A stretch of DNA of 41,208 nucleotides from Tubiluchus corallicola (GCA_030141605.1 JAQGDQ010001436.1:1-41208), one strand, 5' to 3'; counted from the stretch's first letter, positions 10,352 through 21,079 are shown. Numbers and translations: made by a program. Notes: a model not told the origin generated them from the sequence alone.

Positions 10352-11123
10352 GAAAAGCTGCAATTGAGTTGCAACGTTCGTTGCTTTGATGATAGGGCCC
10401 AGAGTTTTTTGGAATTTTCCTAGTTTCTCAAAATTACACTTGCTCGCTTATTATTGGTAAAGGTAATAATATCTTATGAGAGTTACAGAGTTGAATGGAC
10501 CCGTTTATAAAAGTTATTTCGTAACATAGTTTTTCCAAATACATTTTTTTCAGCGTCTGTTTATTTCCTGACTCACAAGCACAACGTATTAACTGCTGTG
10601 AATCATACTACACATGACGCTTAACGGATCTTTCTGTTGGAAATAACTATTATCAGTCCATAATGTGTTTTCTGATAATTAAGGTTTTCCTTATTAGGAA
10701 TACAGGTGTGTCAATCCGGTTACCGTCTTGGAGCATTTTCTTATTACATTTTTTACGCACTTTATTTGTGATTTCTCTATTTTGTATATACATTTCTCTA
10801 CGGATTTTTTTCTTTTTGTCGAGTCATCACGACCTGCGCAGGCCACACTAACTGAGTATTTAAGTGCATATTATTGTAAGTGTAATTGTAATTATGTAAT
10901 TATGTGTCAGGTGGCATCACAGAAATTTTGATCACCATAGTTTAATACGAAGTTAATGGAATCGCTTGCAAATTGTCAGAATGATGGGACAGCGGTCGGT
11001 TTTGCATAAACACGCACAAAAAACTTCTGAGGTCGTTTGATCAGATTTTTCCAAAATTACAGCAGTTTTAGAACAACAAACCAGAAAAGATGCTGGAGAA
11101 AATGCGAGTCAATGTTAAAACTT
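10352..11123. other. Non-coding stretch upstream of the CArG promoter
   Basis: No gene recognised. Two overlapping open frames at 10663-10931 (plus) are Phe/Leu/Ile-rich with no ATG support and look accidental. Mirror 30082-30853. Confidence 0.45.
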
Positions 11124-11347
11124 ACAGCAAGTGGGCTAGGTGTCTACTGTACTGTACAGCAAGCGGGCTAGGTGTCCACTGTACTGTACAGCAAGTGGGC
11201 TAGGTGTCCACTGTACTGTACAGCAAGTGGGCTAGGTGTCCACTGTACTGTACAGCAAGTGGGCTAGGTGTCCACTGTACTGTACAGCAAGTGGGCTAGG
11301 TGTCCACTGTACTGTACAGCAAGTGGGCTAGGTGTCCACTGTACTGT
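11124..11347. repeat. 32-bp minisatellite (VNTR), 7 units, left arm
   Basis: Seven units of exactly 32 bp starting with ACAGCAAGTGGGCTAGG. Each can fold: AGTGG pairs with CCACT across GCTAGGTGT. Unit 1 has TCTACT for TCCACT and unit 2 has AAGCGG for AAGTGG; the others are identical. The right arm has eight units (29826-30081). Confidence 0.97.
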
Positions 11348-12438
11348 ACTAGACGAAGACGTTTCTTTTAACAGCTGACGTTGTTTCTCACTTCATTGAA
11401 GGGCATTTCATTGAAGTACTCAGTAATTTTTGTCTTTAGTTCCTCTGTATTCAAACGGGCTCCTCAGCCGTTAATTAAGATTTTAGTCTATTATTTAATT
11501 ATCAGAAACGCTTTTGCTATATTAATGGCGTTAAAATGTATACTTTTTATCGGATTTGAAAATGGTGAAGGATATGAAAAACCATCCTGTCTTCCTCTAA
11601 GTTTCAGTACATTTTTTCTACACCACCCTTTATTATCTGTAACTACCCCCAAAACGGAAGAAGTAAAATCAGTGTATGCTTGAACCACAGTAGCTCGAGC
11701 TACGCGCGAGGTGAAACCGGTTACTAACGATCTTCATTAATTTATCAGCATTTCTTGACAAGCTACCTAAGGTTAATTAGTTTTTAAATTTGGGTCCCCT
11801 TTCTCTTACGTCTGTTGACCCTTTGCGGGGTAAATGCACTAATTTTGTCGCCTCTTTTGTTTTTAATTACCTGATTAATTAGTTACGAATTTGAGGGGAA
11901 AATTAGCTACAGTACCTGTTGTGATATTCGTTCGGATACGTTCTCGAAAATAAAATTGAAATTGGCAAAAACCGAGAATTAAAAAACTAAGACATTATTT
12001 TACATAATTTTATTAACTGGAAACTTAGGAAAGTCTTTAGAGTCACTTATTATTTCTTACTTCTTGGAAGCCAAATTAATATTGGTGATTGATTATTCAC
12101 ATAATTATGAAACAGGGGGGTGTAGACAATTATATATAAACTTTATTTTTGAAGTCGACTAAAAAGATTATGATTATTAGTTTATATACCAATATTAATT
12201 CACCGTATATACATTCGAATTCTCACAACTGTCATTTCATCTCTATAAAAATATATAATATAATTGGCAATCAGTTGTTTCTCTTTTTATTTTATTCTTA
12301 TTTTGGTTATATTTGTGCTTTGGAAATATTATCATGACTTGATAATCGTCATAACATCATCGTACTAACATCTTTCATTCGTGTATTTCTATCTTCAACA
12401 TGCTGAATTTCTACCTTTTCAAATTTTGTCCTCATTCT
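11348..12438. other. AT-rich stretch, no gene seen
   Basis: Open frames at 11381-11688 on both strands overlap each other and have no supporting signals. The stretch at 12260-12320 differs more between arms than its surroundings. Mirror about 28726-29825. Confidence 0.45.
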
Positions 12439-12925
<487 letters not shown>

Positions 12926-12926
<1 letters not shown>

Positions 12927-13658
12927 ATGAATTTCTGTTTTTATTTCTCAATTTTACCATTACTCTGGGCAGCACGAACATGAGATTTTCTTCCTGGTGC
13001 TGCCCGGAGGCATAGCAAAAGCCTTAAATGCTTTCTGCGTAAATTCCCATTGTAAACTCGTTGTATGTTCATGGTAAATCTAATAAATTGTATGTACAAT
13101 CGTATACAAAATAAGTATGTACGTGCGATTTCGGTAGTGATGAAGTTAAAATAATGCTTTACGCTTTATTAATTGGCTATACTTGTTAGTAAACATTACA
13201 GTGTTTATGTTTAAGTTAATTAACCTTTTAATTTACATTTTACATTTTTGTATTTGCATACAAAAATTTGTGAATAATTCTTAATTCTAAATGTCATCAA
13301 AATTAAGAAACTTACACGAATTTAAAAAGTTCACATGGGTTTACAACGGAAATCATTTGATTTTCAAAGATAGGCTAATTTTGACTTTCCTCAAGCAGGT
13401 AATTTTTCAATATTAAACGCTGTTGTCGATTAATCGCTAAATTTCTAAACTTTATGAAATTGACTGATTTCAAATTATTACACCACCAAACAAAAGAAAT
13501 TCGTATAACGTACTTGCAAAATGGAGTTGGCCATGCATAGACAGTGGCTACCCATCACGCCAATGAAAACTGGATGTATATTGACTGCAGTAATAGCACA
13601 GCATACGGTATTCGCTGTATGATTAATGGTACCCTATCAAACGGTAGCAAACATCAAA
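12926..13658. other. AT-rich stretch, no gene seen
   Basis: Only a GC-richer stem near 12967-13010 (GGGCAGCACGAACATG and TGCTGCCC) stands out; it may be a hairpin or a remnant of a repeat end. Mirror 27480-28212. Confidence 0.45.
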
Positions 13659-13856
13659 TTATTTTGCTTGTACAGTAACTGTAGCCAGTCGGGGCAGTTT
13701 GTTACAGTATAACTGGGTCTTTATGGCAGCCAGAAACATTAAAAAGCCATAAAAGATTGTAGATATATCGAGAACACCATTAACAATGCCTAATGATCCT
13801 GTGTGCTCAACGTATACAGACTGACTAACTATTAGAGTCTCAGACAGGCAGTTCAT
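13659..13856 (-). CDS. Hypothetical 65-codon ORF with one hydrophobic segment, left arm
   Basis: Starts MNCLSETLIV, with a hydrophobic stretch at residues ~23-45 (GIVNGVLDISTIFYGFLMF and following) that could span a membrane. ATG with A at -3. Composition is less AT-biased than random frames nearby. No family recognised and no TATA box close upstream; AGAGCAGAGCAGAG precedes the start. The product is identical in both arms. Confidence 0.25.
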   Translation of the reverse strand: MNCLSETLIVSQSVYVEHTGSLGIVNGVLDISTIFYGFLMFLAAIKTQLYCNKLPRLATVTVQAK

Positions 13857-14439
13857 ACTCTGCTCTGCTCTGTTAACAGTAGGAGACTGAGCTCTCTCTC
13901 GTGTTGTAAGAGTTGAAGGGTGTTCGTGAGGTGATATTTCACAGTTTTGTGACTGTTATTTCGCTAAGAAAACGCGTTACGTTTTTGCAGATTCGTGAAA
14001 TGCTGAACAGCGTGTGGGTAAAGCCTTAATTGGATACGGCGAAGAGGTTTAGTGCATTCTGTACGTTGCTTCAATGGCGTGATGATATGTGTACGTATTT
14101 TTCTCAAAAGATTGTTTTAGCTTCTTAACAAGAAATGTCACGTGATTATACGTTTCATTTTACAAATGTCTCAGTTTGCTTGTGTGTCTAATAATGAAGG
14201 AAACGCATACGTAATGTATTTATTCTGTCTGCCGTATACACGCCATTTTGCGTGGAACCATGCCATAGAGCACCAATACTTTTTCAACAATGATAAAAGA
14301 CGTATCTAGTTATATAACGTGTAAACAATATATGAATTTTGCTCATCAGACGAATTTTTTCAAGCTACGTTCTACGTAGAGTATATACCCTTTCGTTGAG
14401 CACCTCTAGCATAATCGTTTTCATCTCTAACTTAGTGTC
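13857..14439. other. Intergenic stretch with E-box
   Basis: Moderately CpG-rich, with no credible ORF and a perfect TCACGTGA at 14138-14145 (mirror 26993-27000). It lies between the ORF at 13659-13856 and the regulatory cluster at 14440-14620, so it could be a shared promoter region. Mirror 26699-27281. Confidence 0.4.
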
Positions 14440-14620
14440 TACGCATGCGCAAGAATAGCTTGGTATTCGGCTTTTGAAAGCTATAACAAGCTCGTTTGCG
14501 CTGATTCAACTGTACTGCGTGCTTAAATACTCCTTTTTAGCCTTTGACTACAATTTACGCCGCCATGTTTTTCTTAACATTCTTGAGTTTTGTCGACGCT
14601 TCTGGGCGACAGATGGCGCT
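14440..14620. promoter_or_regulatory. NRF1-, YY1- and CTCF-like motif cluster, left arm
   Basis: TACGCATGCGCA at 14440-14451 fits the NRF1 palindrome GCGCATGCGC closely. GCCGCCATGTTTTTC (14559-14573) is, read on the minus strand, an AACATGGCGGC box like YY1. AGATGGCGCT at 14611-14620 matches the AGRKGGCGC core of CTCF. Such clusters mark TATA-less housekeeping promoters or insulators. A 90-codon frame at 14474-14746 has no ATG and differs at five residues from its mirror, so it is not believed. Mirror at 26518-26698. Confidence 0.4.
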
Positions 14621-14746
14621 GTGATGTCACCTTACAATCGGTTACTCACCTGGAAATATCTGGAATACATTTTCTGTAGAATTCCTTCTTTACAGCTTTA
14701 CTTTATTCGTGTTTTGGTGGGTCTGGACTTTAATTTAAATTTTTAA

Positions 14747-14804
14747 TTAATGTAAATTTAATGTAAAAAATGTAATTAATGTAAATTTGATGTGAAAAAT
14801 GTAA
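14747..14804. repeat. 29-bp tandem duplication, TTAATGTAAAT type, left arm
   Basis: Two 29-bp units starting TTAATGTAAATTTRATG, followed by partial AATGT units to about 14812. Mirror at 26334-26391. Confidence 0.85.
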
Positions 14805-15059
14805 AAAATGTTTCGGCACTTCATTGTTTAACACTTTTTTATTAATCATCTCCTTTTTTATTTTTTGCAATTCATTTGTTACGTGAATAGCTTAGGCGAT
14901 ATTAGTCATAATGCTTTAACTAACGGGGAATCACTGTTTACACACTTGCTAATGTGTAGTCATTGTTAAGGGTTAAAAAATTTCTGAGCTGGCCAGCCTG
15001 TAGAGTAAAAGTTATTGCCGTAATGATAAAGATCCTCGATGAACTATATTCGTTGCATT

Positions 15060-15193
15060 GAGATGATGATGATGATGACGATGATGATGTCGACGACGAC
15101 GACGATGGCGATGATGATGATGACAGTGATTATGGTGATGATGATGACGACGATGATGTGATGATGATGATGATTTTGATGATGATGATGATA

Positions 15194-15228
<35 letters not shown>

Positions 15229-15229
15229 A
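15060..15229. repeat. (GAT)n microsatellite with CGA interruptions, left arm
   Basis: About 170 bases of GAT units mixed with GAC/CGA. His-, Met- and Asp-rich frames across it are artefacts. It directly abuts the core repeat at 15228-15293. Mirror 25910-26074. Confidence 0.95.
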
Positions 15230-15290
15230 AATTTTAAATATTATACAGATGGTACATGGTGCCCGTTTTTGCAGGCAGAAAGGATTTATC

Positions 15291-15293
<3 letters not shown>
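15228..15293 (+). repeat. Microsatellite-flanked core repeat, copy 1, left arm
   Basis: A ~66-bp unique core running from TAAATTTTAAATATTATACAG to GCAGGCAGAAAGGATTTATC, with (GAT)n on its left and (TA)n on its right. A second copy with the same flank order is at 17585-17652. The arrangement recalls mini-me-like elements, which carry or seed microsatellites at their ends. Confidence 0.7.
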
Positions 15294-15330
<37 letters not shown>

Positions 15331-15391
15331 TGAAAGGATTAATAATAACTATATAACACACACACACACACACACGCACACGCACACACAC
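15292..15391. repeat. (TA)n and (CA)n microsatellites, left arm
   Basis: Pure TA run at 15294-15328, then 27 bases of unique sequence, then (CA)n with two CGCACA interruptions at 15356-15391. Confidence 0.95.
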
Positions 15392-15393
15392 AA

Positions 15394-15935
15394 CGAAACA
15401 ACACGAAAAACTAAAAAAACGAGTCAACAAAACTGAAACAAACTTTCAATTTAGTATTGTTTCGTAAGCCCCACACCTGATCTTACACACAAGTTGATCT
15501 CGTAAATTTCTATTTTATGTAAAATTACGTCTTACAGTTTAAACCAGTGAAAATTCGTGTTTATACGGCGTGGTCTGTTTACTGGCAAATCCATTTAGCA
15601 GAGACTCATAAAGATTTAGAGTCCCCGTTTAACAAGTCTTTAAAATGATTAAAACAAGTTTATAGCCAAGTAGGTAAAATTTGGAGCAAAGACCGGAAAG
15701 CCATATAATTCGACCGTGAAATACGGTAGACTGGCAGGTGAACAATCATTCATGCAGCCAAATTTACAAGTATAGGATTAAAATAGTTTTTTTATAGAGT
15801 AAAATAAATTTTTTTATTACCGTTTTTATTTCTTAGAGACAATAGTTGTAGAAAATGTAAATTATCATCTCATTGCACGCCAGTAAAAATCATCAAATAT
15901 TGTCACAGGAAATTAAAATACATGTAACCGTATTG
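15394..15935. other. Stretch without recognisable gene
   Basis: Mixed-composition sequence without believable ORF or repeat. Mirror 25200-25746. Confidence 0.5.
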
Positions 15936-16003
15936 GTCAGCCAGCCAGTCGGTCGATCGGCCAGTCAGTCAGTAAGTCAGTTAGTCACTCAGTCAGTCAG
16001 TCG
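15936..16003. repeat. (CAGT)n-type microsatellite, left arm
   Basis: Imperfect CAGT/CGGT/CCAG units. The Ser-Gln-Val frame across it is an artefact. Mirror at 25134-25199. Confidence 0.9.
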
Positions 16004-16882
16004 GTATAGGATAACTGCTATTCTACGTAAGTATAGACCACAAGTTCGTGAAACACTGTTGTTACTTAGTAAAATATTAAGTTAAAATACATAATATTGA
16101 GATATTGCAAAAACTGCAAGATTCAAAATTTTGATTCATTAAAATTTTATTTTATTAGCAAGTACGTGGAAAATGTGTGTATTATAAGTGCATTGCTGGG
16201 TTGTTTGAATCACTTTTTGTCAAAAATAACAGTGTTTTCTAAGTGTATTTTACTAATTACACAGACTCAACTTTCATCTACCCCCGCCCCTGACTCCATA
16301 AAACGATTAAAAATGAAATTTTTTTACAAAATTATGTAATGTAATATGTGTTATGTTAGTTTTGTAATGTCAAATGTATAAATAGTGTAAATGTAATGAG
16401 TGAAATTTATGTATATTGTTACATGTTTCTGTTAATTGTGTCATGTCAAATGTATATTGTGTAAAATATGTCATGTAAAATTTAACGTACTTTTGTAATA
16501 TTGTTTTGTAAAAATATTTTAATATGGTGTTTGTAAATTTGTTCATTTATTGTATATAATTAAGCCTTAGTTTTGCACTTTAGTTTTTTTAGTCTGCACG
16601 CATTTGTCTTGAACAGTGTTGTTATTTTAACATTACGCTGAGGCTTACTCAATTTTATTGTAATGAGTAAACCATTTTAATGACAAAGAATTACTATAAA
16701 TATATATATATATATTTATGCCAGGATAAAACATATTTTTTGCGTTTTTACATAAAATTCATATGAATAAGAAATCTTACATAAACAGGTATAAGCCTTT
16801 CTATAAGTTTATATTTTTTGCATGTATCAATAGTAATAATTCGCCGTGCATTTGTAATTAATAATGACTCAATATTGTGGCC
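16004..16882. other. AT-rich stretch with TGTAA-rich patch
   Basis: An 80-codon frame at 16097-16339 differs at two residues between arms and has no supporting signal. From 16335 to 16560 the plus strand is rich in TGTAA/ATGT words, similar to the 29-bp repeat at 14747, possibly a related degenerate satellite. A short TA run lies at 16699-16716. Mirror 24260-25133. Confidence 0.4.
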
Positions 16883-17059
16883 TATAAAAGCGCGCGTGTG
16901 GTCAGTTGTGGCCAGTGTCCGAACTGCCCCGCCCCCGACGAGTTTTACATGATATCGAGATCAGAAGTGACCGCCAAAGGTCATGTTTCAAGCCGACTAA
17001 ACCCGAATGTTACAGTCATTCCAGGCAAAGCAAAATATTGTACAAGATGATCCAAGGCG
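16883..17059 (+). promoter_or_regulatory. TATA promoter with first exon and GTGAGT donor, left arm
   Basis: TATAAAAG at 16883-16890 is followed 31 bases on by an initiator-like CCAGTGT (A at 16914), then a GC box CCCCGCCCCC (16927-16936), a nuclear-receptor half-site AAAGGTCA (16976-16983) and a strong 5' splice site GGCG-GTGAGT with the intron starting at 17060. The block is clearly GC- and CpG-richer than its flanks. TTTGTTGCAG at 17353-17362 could be the acceptor; the next exon is unclear. The transcript would run toward the spacer. Mirror at 24083-24259. Confidence 0.55.
16949..17050 (+). CDS. Short ORF (33 codons) in the TATA-promoter exon, left arm
   Basis: Begins MISRSEVTAKGHVSSRL and ends TGA at 17048-17050, nine bases before the splice donor. 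It has an ATG and mixed composition, but is too short to judge; it could be an upstream ORF of the 5' leader or chance. Mirror at 24092-24193. Confidence 0.2.
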   Translation: MISRSEVTAKGHVSSRLNPNVTVIPGKAKYCTR

Positions 17060-17492
17060 GTGAGTGATGTCTGTCAGTCTAGACATCAAGCGTACAAGAT
17101 GTCTGGTTGCATAGAAGCTTGTTAAACTGACTGATTCTTTGTTTGGCTGATTTGAATCTGAAAGATGAAATCAAATATTAATTATAAACTTATTGTAGAA
17201 TACAATTATCTAAGCTTACTTTATATGTTTAATGATTCTATTGTATATTTCAATTTTAAATGTTAAATAATGAATTACTTGTGTTTTTAAACTATCTATG
17301 TAACTACATTCTTGAAAACCAGTTGTATATATCTGTTCTAAACTAAAATGTATTTGTTGCAGAGTGGAAAAACTCCGATCAGTAATATTACTGTATGTCA
17401 ATGCACTTAAAATAATAAAATTTATATATAATAGTTCGACTACCACTAGACTATTCAATTTTTATAAACATTTCGAATTTAGAAAACTAAAT

Positions 17493-17534
17493 GTATATAT
17501 ATATATTATATATAATATATATATATATATATAT
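17493..17534. repeat. (TA)n palindromic tract, left arm
   Basis: Runs of TATATA broken by TATTATATATAATATA, able to fold on themselves. Mirror 23608-23649. Confidence 0.85.
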
Positions 17535-17584
17535 GTAAGTAATAATTAACATAATATAAAGTATGTGAAATTTTGATGATGGTG

Positions 17585-17652
17585 ATAAATTTTTAATATT
17601 ATACAGTCGGTACAAAGTACAAGTTTTTGCAGGCAGAAATGATATATCCACA
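17585..17652 (+). repeat. Microsatellite-flanked core repeat, copy 2, left arm
   Basis: Matches copy 1 over its whole length with roughly ten differences: TATTATACAG, GGTACA, GTTTTTGCAGGCAGAAA and TATCCACATATATATA are shared. Preceded by GATGATGGTGAT and followed by TA repeats, so the flank types match copy 1. Confidence 0.7.
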
Positions 17653-17680
17653 TATATATATGAATATATAAACAATATAT

Positions 17681-17848
17681 AAACCTATATCATTTTAATG
17701 CAAAGCCATTTATGTATATAGATAATATCACATTACATAAACCTATATCATTTTTATGCAAAGCCATTTATGTATATAGATAATATCACATTATATAAAC
17801 CTATATCATTTTTATGCAAAGCCATTTATGTATATAGATAATATCACA
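17681..17848. repeat. 58-bp minisatellite, 2.9 copies, left arm
   Basis: Units start AAACCTATATCATTT at 17681, 17739 and 17797 and differ by one or two bases. Mirror 23294-23461. Confidence 0.95.
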
Positions 17849-18264
17849 AAGAAAGGCCACCCCGTGCTGCACATAGCTGTTTAGCTGTTGCAATTTTTCA
17901 CTCACTCGACAGCATGAAAGCTTTCGGTTTCTTATAACTTGTCGTCTGAAAGAACCACACAGGTCGAGAAAACTGGGTTGAGAACGTTTTTAACGCAACG
18001 CTGAAGAAATGTTCACATTTTTTTCGTTTCTTTTCTTGTCAAGCCGAATTTTTTGCTTTGCAGCTGTTCCTGCAGTTTTGGCTGTGAAAAATCATCAAAT
18101 TTGAAGGAGCGTCAAAGATTAAATTTAAAACTATTTCTACTTATTTACTGGCGATGCAAACGCAAATATCAAAACCAAATATTCTGAAATCGTAGCAGTG
18201 ATCCGTAGGTCCCTGTTTATAGAAACGTATGTGATATTTTCGTGTATTCATCGCACCTATTTAC
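17849..18264. other. Unique stretch, no gene seen
   Basis: Mixed composition, with a TTTTCTTGTC/TTTTGCTTTGC pyrimidine-rich patch near 18030-18060. No ORF or promoter recognised. Mirror 22878-23293. Confidence 0.45.
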
Positions 18265-18324
18265 AATACTTATTTATTATTTAGAAGTGCAAACAATACT
18301 TATTTATTATTTAGAAGTGCAAAC
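18265..18324. repeat. 30-bp tandem duplication, left arm
   Basis: Two identical 30-bp units beginning AATACTTATTTATTATTTAG, followed by the first seven bases of a third. Mirror 22818-22877. Confidence 0.95.
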
Positions 18325-18366
18325 AATACTTTCACTTATATGTACCTTTTTATCGGGTTCACATGA

Positions 18367-18466
18367 CAGTGGGCTTATACAAGCCTTTGCTTCTCTAGCC
18401 CACTGCAGTACAATTATTCTTTTATGATAACGATAGTGTATGAAACATAACAATTTAATACACTAT
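18367..18466. repeat. Two 9-bp-stem hairpins at the inner end of the left arm
   Basis: CAGTGGGCT/AGCCCACTG (18367-18375 with 18397-18405) and ATAGTGTAT/ATACACTAT (18433-18441 with 18458-18466) are perfect stems within 180 bases of the spacer. They could help template switching or cruciform extrusion at the palindrome centre. Mirror 22676-22775. Confidence 0.75.
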
Positions 18467-18516
18467 GACGTAATAATTTTGATGTCACTGTGTGCTTAAT
18501 GTCATTATATTGTACT

Positions 18517-18543
18517 GAATGTGATAATAATAAACTAAAAAAA
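18517..18543 (+). other. AATAAA plus A7 run at the inner border of the left arm
   Basis: GTGATAATAATAAACT followed by seven A resembles a polyadenylated 3' end: the AATAAA signal is close upstream of an A-run. The inverted homology between arms ends in this run. The arm may therefore end at the tail of an unidentified retroposed sequence; this is inference. Confidence 0.35.
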
Positions 18544-20341
18544 CCTCGGAAATAGAATGAGGTCAGATGCATGGAATTAAAAATGTTCTTTAAATTTATT
18601 GTATAGTTCCTTTAATTTGAATTCGTAAATTGTTTATCGAATTGAATTAGATTTTTATTTACTTTTAACAAGGGATAATTAGGAAACGGTAGCACTCAAG
18701 AAGAGCAAAATTTTTATTTAATTAAATATTTAATTAATCAGATAATTGTTACACGTTCAACGAGATAAAGAAAGTCCAAACGTGTAAATTTGAATTCATT
18801 ATTACAGAAGCATTTGCTGCTTTCTGAATGTATTTATGTTTAAGCTAGTCCACTGTACTGTGTCTTATTTTCAAAAACTTTACAGAGTGGCAAAAAAATT
18901 ATTATTGTAATTTCAGCGTCGAATTAATGATGTGCAAAATATTTTAATATTAATATGTGGCGCTGTTGTAGACGTAATTGTTTATTCTTCTTCGTCTTAA
19001 ACTATAGAGAGGAGAAAATAATTCGTATAAAAACATTTCTTTTTTGTCTGTAATTATTGTGATTTGTATAAACAAAAATATACTCATTTAAATTTCAATT
19101 TTTAAACGAATTTGAGGTAGAAAAAACATCTATAGTGTTGAGTGGCATTGCAAAAATGAAATAGTCAGCCATATTGTCTGTAAGATTAAATTTACTGGAA
19201 GATTGTATGTGATAATTATTATATGCAGTGTTATATGCAGTTGCTATCAAAATAATTACAAGTTTAAAAAGTATTTTTACACAGGTGCCTTGGCTAGTAT
19301 CTTTAAACTGTGTTAAAATAATTTAGTAAATGAAAAATTTTAAAAATATGTTGTCAAAATCACCACAAATTATGTGACAATGTGACATAAAAAGATCTCT
19401 TCCGTTTTTTATTTGATAATTATTTATCCTCTTATTTATTTATTTACTAAACAGTTCTACAATAAGTAAATCATGAGCATGTTTATTTATTGTATTATTG
19501 TTTATTAGTTTACAGCGCATTACAAGCCTTATAAATAAATTATCATTTGTGCAACTTTATTGATAAGGCCAATATTAACGCATTCTTTTTGTATATTATA
19601 TTAACTGTATATTATTATATATTTTGTATGTTATAATTATTTTCAATAATAACAGTATGATTTTTATAAAATAACAAGTGCAAAATATCCAAGAAACAAG
19701 GCAAGTTTATTTATAATCCAAATAATAATTATTTATTTTTCGAGTTCTATATTTTATAAACTGCAACAGCAAGTTTGAAATTAAATGAAACGTTTTATAT
19801 TTAGCGAACATTATTTAACAAAATTTTAATGGCATCTCAAAGAAATAATACTTATATCCAATGCTCTATCTGTTATTTATTTATTATTTATTTATTATTA
19901 AATTTTATTTTCAAGACATTGGAATTATTCATTGTGGTAATTTCCAAGTTTTGGTAAAATATAGTTAGATATTTTCTATTACATAACAATATCATTATAT
20001 TAACGAAAAGCATTAAATGATTTTTTTACTTATTTCTTATTGGAATCAGTAGCGAAAGATTTACAATAATCTTATAATATTTTAAATGTGAAAAAAGTGA
20101 TTAAATTTTCTATGTGAAACGTATTTGTTATTTCTACGTTTTAGTAATGAGTGTATTATTACAAAAACGTACAAAAAATCTTTCAATGCTTTACGTTAAT
20201 ATAATGATATTGTTCTGTAATAAAAAAATCTAATTACATTTTACCAGAAATCGGAAATTTGTCACAATTAATTATAAATAACATATTAATTTTGTATACA
20301 TTGTGAGCTAAATATATTTGATACGACGCGTGAACAAATTT
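18544..20341. other. Spacer, AT-rich DNA without recognisable gene
   Basis: About 1.8 kb of very AT-rich sequence with TTATTTAT and ATAATTATT words (for example 19430-19450 and 19870-19910). No ORF, promoter, transposon end or RNA gene recognised. Confidence 0.6.
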
Positions 20342-20507
20342 TTCTAATTTTGCGAAATTTTACTTACGTATTTTTGTGTGTTTACGAAGAATATATGAAC
20401 GAATATTTTAAACTTTGGTTCATTTTAATTACGTATTTTTGTGTGTTTACGAAGAATATATGAACAAATATGTTAAACTTTGGGCAATTTTAATTACGTA
20501 TTTTTGT
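20342..20507. repeat. 65-bp minisatellite, 2.6 copies, in spacer
   Basis: ACGTATTTTTGTGTGTTTACG-like units begin at 20366, 20431 and 20496 (period 65), with GAATATATGAACRAATATKTTAAACTTTGG-type sequence between (positions 20389-20430 and following). Present only in the spacer. Confidence 0.9.
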
Positions 20508-20529
20508 AGGTACAGCAAGTTTGTCGGGA

Positions 20530-21079
20530 AAGTTCATGCATTTCATGCACTACACAGCGGCAAGATGGAGGTTTTATGAGAGGCGGTTACATTTTAATGA
20601 TTCCCATAAAATATCTAGCCTCTTTGAGCTTTCGTACATGTACATTTGAGCGATCAATGGCGCTCAGGTATAATAAAATACAGTAGCCAAGTCGTTAAAC
20701 CGACATTACTACATCACATTAGACGAAAGACTTCGTGCTCTAATTGCATCATCGTCCCAAGCTAAAAGCTCGAGCAAAGATGCTGCAGCAAAGAGCGTCA
20801 TCATCTAACCGAGCCGTCAAGACTGCATCCGCATCGTTGCGATTGTTTACCTCGGTTTGTTTAGTGTAAATACGGGCTTTTCTATTTCGTAAACAAACTC
20901 GCGTAATTTATTAATGCTTGCTGGAGTTGTTAGAAGCAATATTTATGGAGGTTTGGAATGAATGAGAGGGCGAGGATCCGGGAGCTTTCCTACTTTCTTT
21001 CGCCCAGGAGATGCTGAGATAGACGCCTCTCCTCGTGCATCACTTACTGAACTCCAACGTTCTGCAAACTACCACTAAA
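20530..21079 (+). promoter_or_regulatory. CpG-containing promoter-like block and 5' leader in spacer
   Basis: The GC- and CpG-richest block of the spacer. It holds a YY1-like AAGATGG at 20562-20568, several CATCG/ATCGT words and no clear TATA box, and ends in ACTAAA directly before an ATG. This is the usual look of a TATA-less animal promoter and 5' UTR. It is single copy, so any gene here would not be duplicated by the palindrome. Confidence 0.4.

Noticed and set aside
11124-11347. CRISPR array (32-bp regular repeats)
   Set aside because: The units are contiguous tandem copies with no unique spacers, and the DNA is eukaryotic.
14474-14746. 90-codon frame (mirror 26392-26664)
   Set aside because: No ATG at its start. 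Five amino-acid differences between arms and an AT-driven C-terminus argue against constraint; it overlaps the regulatory motif cluster.
15044-15436. His-, Met-, Asp- and Ile-rich frames over the GAT/TA/CA microsatellites (also 22071-22313, 25822-26091)
   Set aside because: Simple-repeat artefacts.
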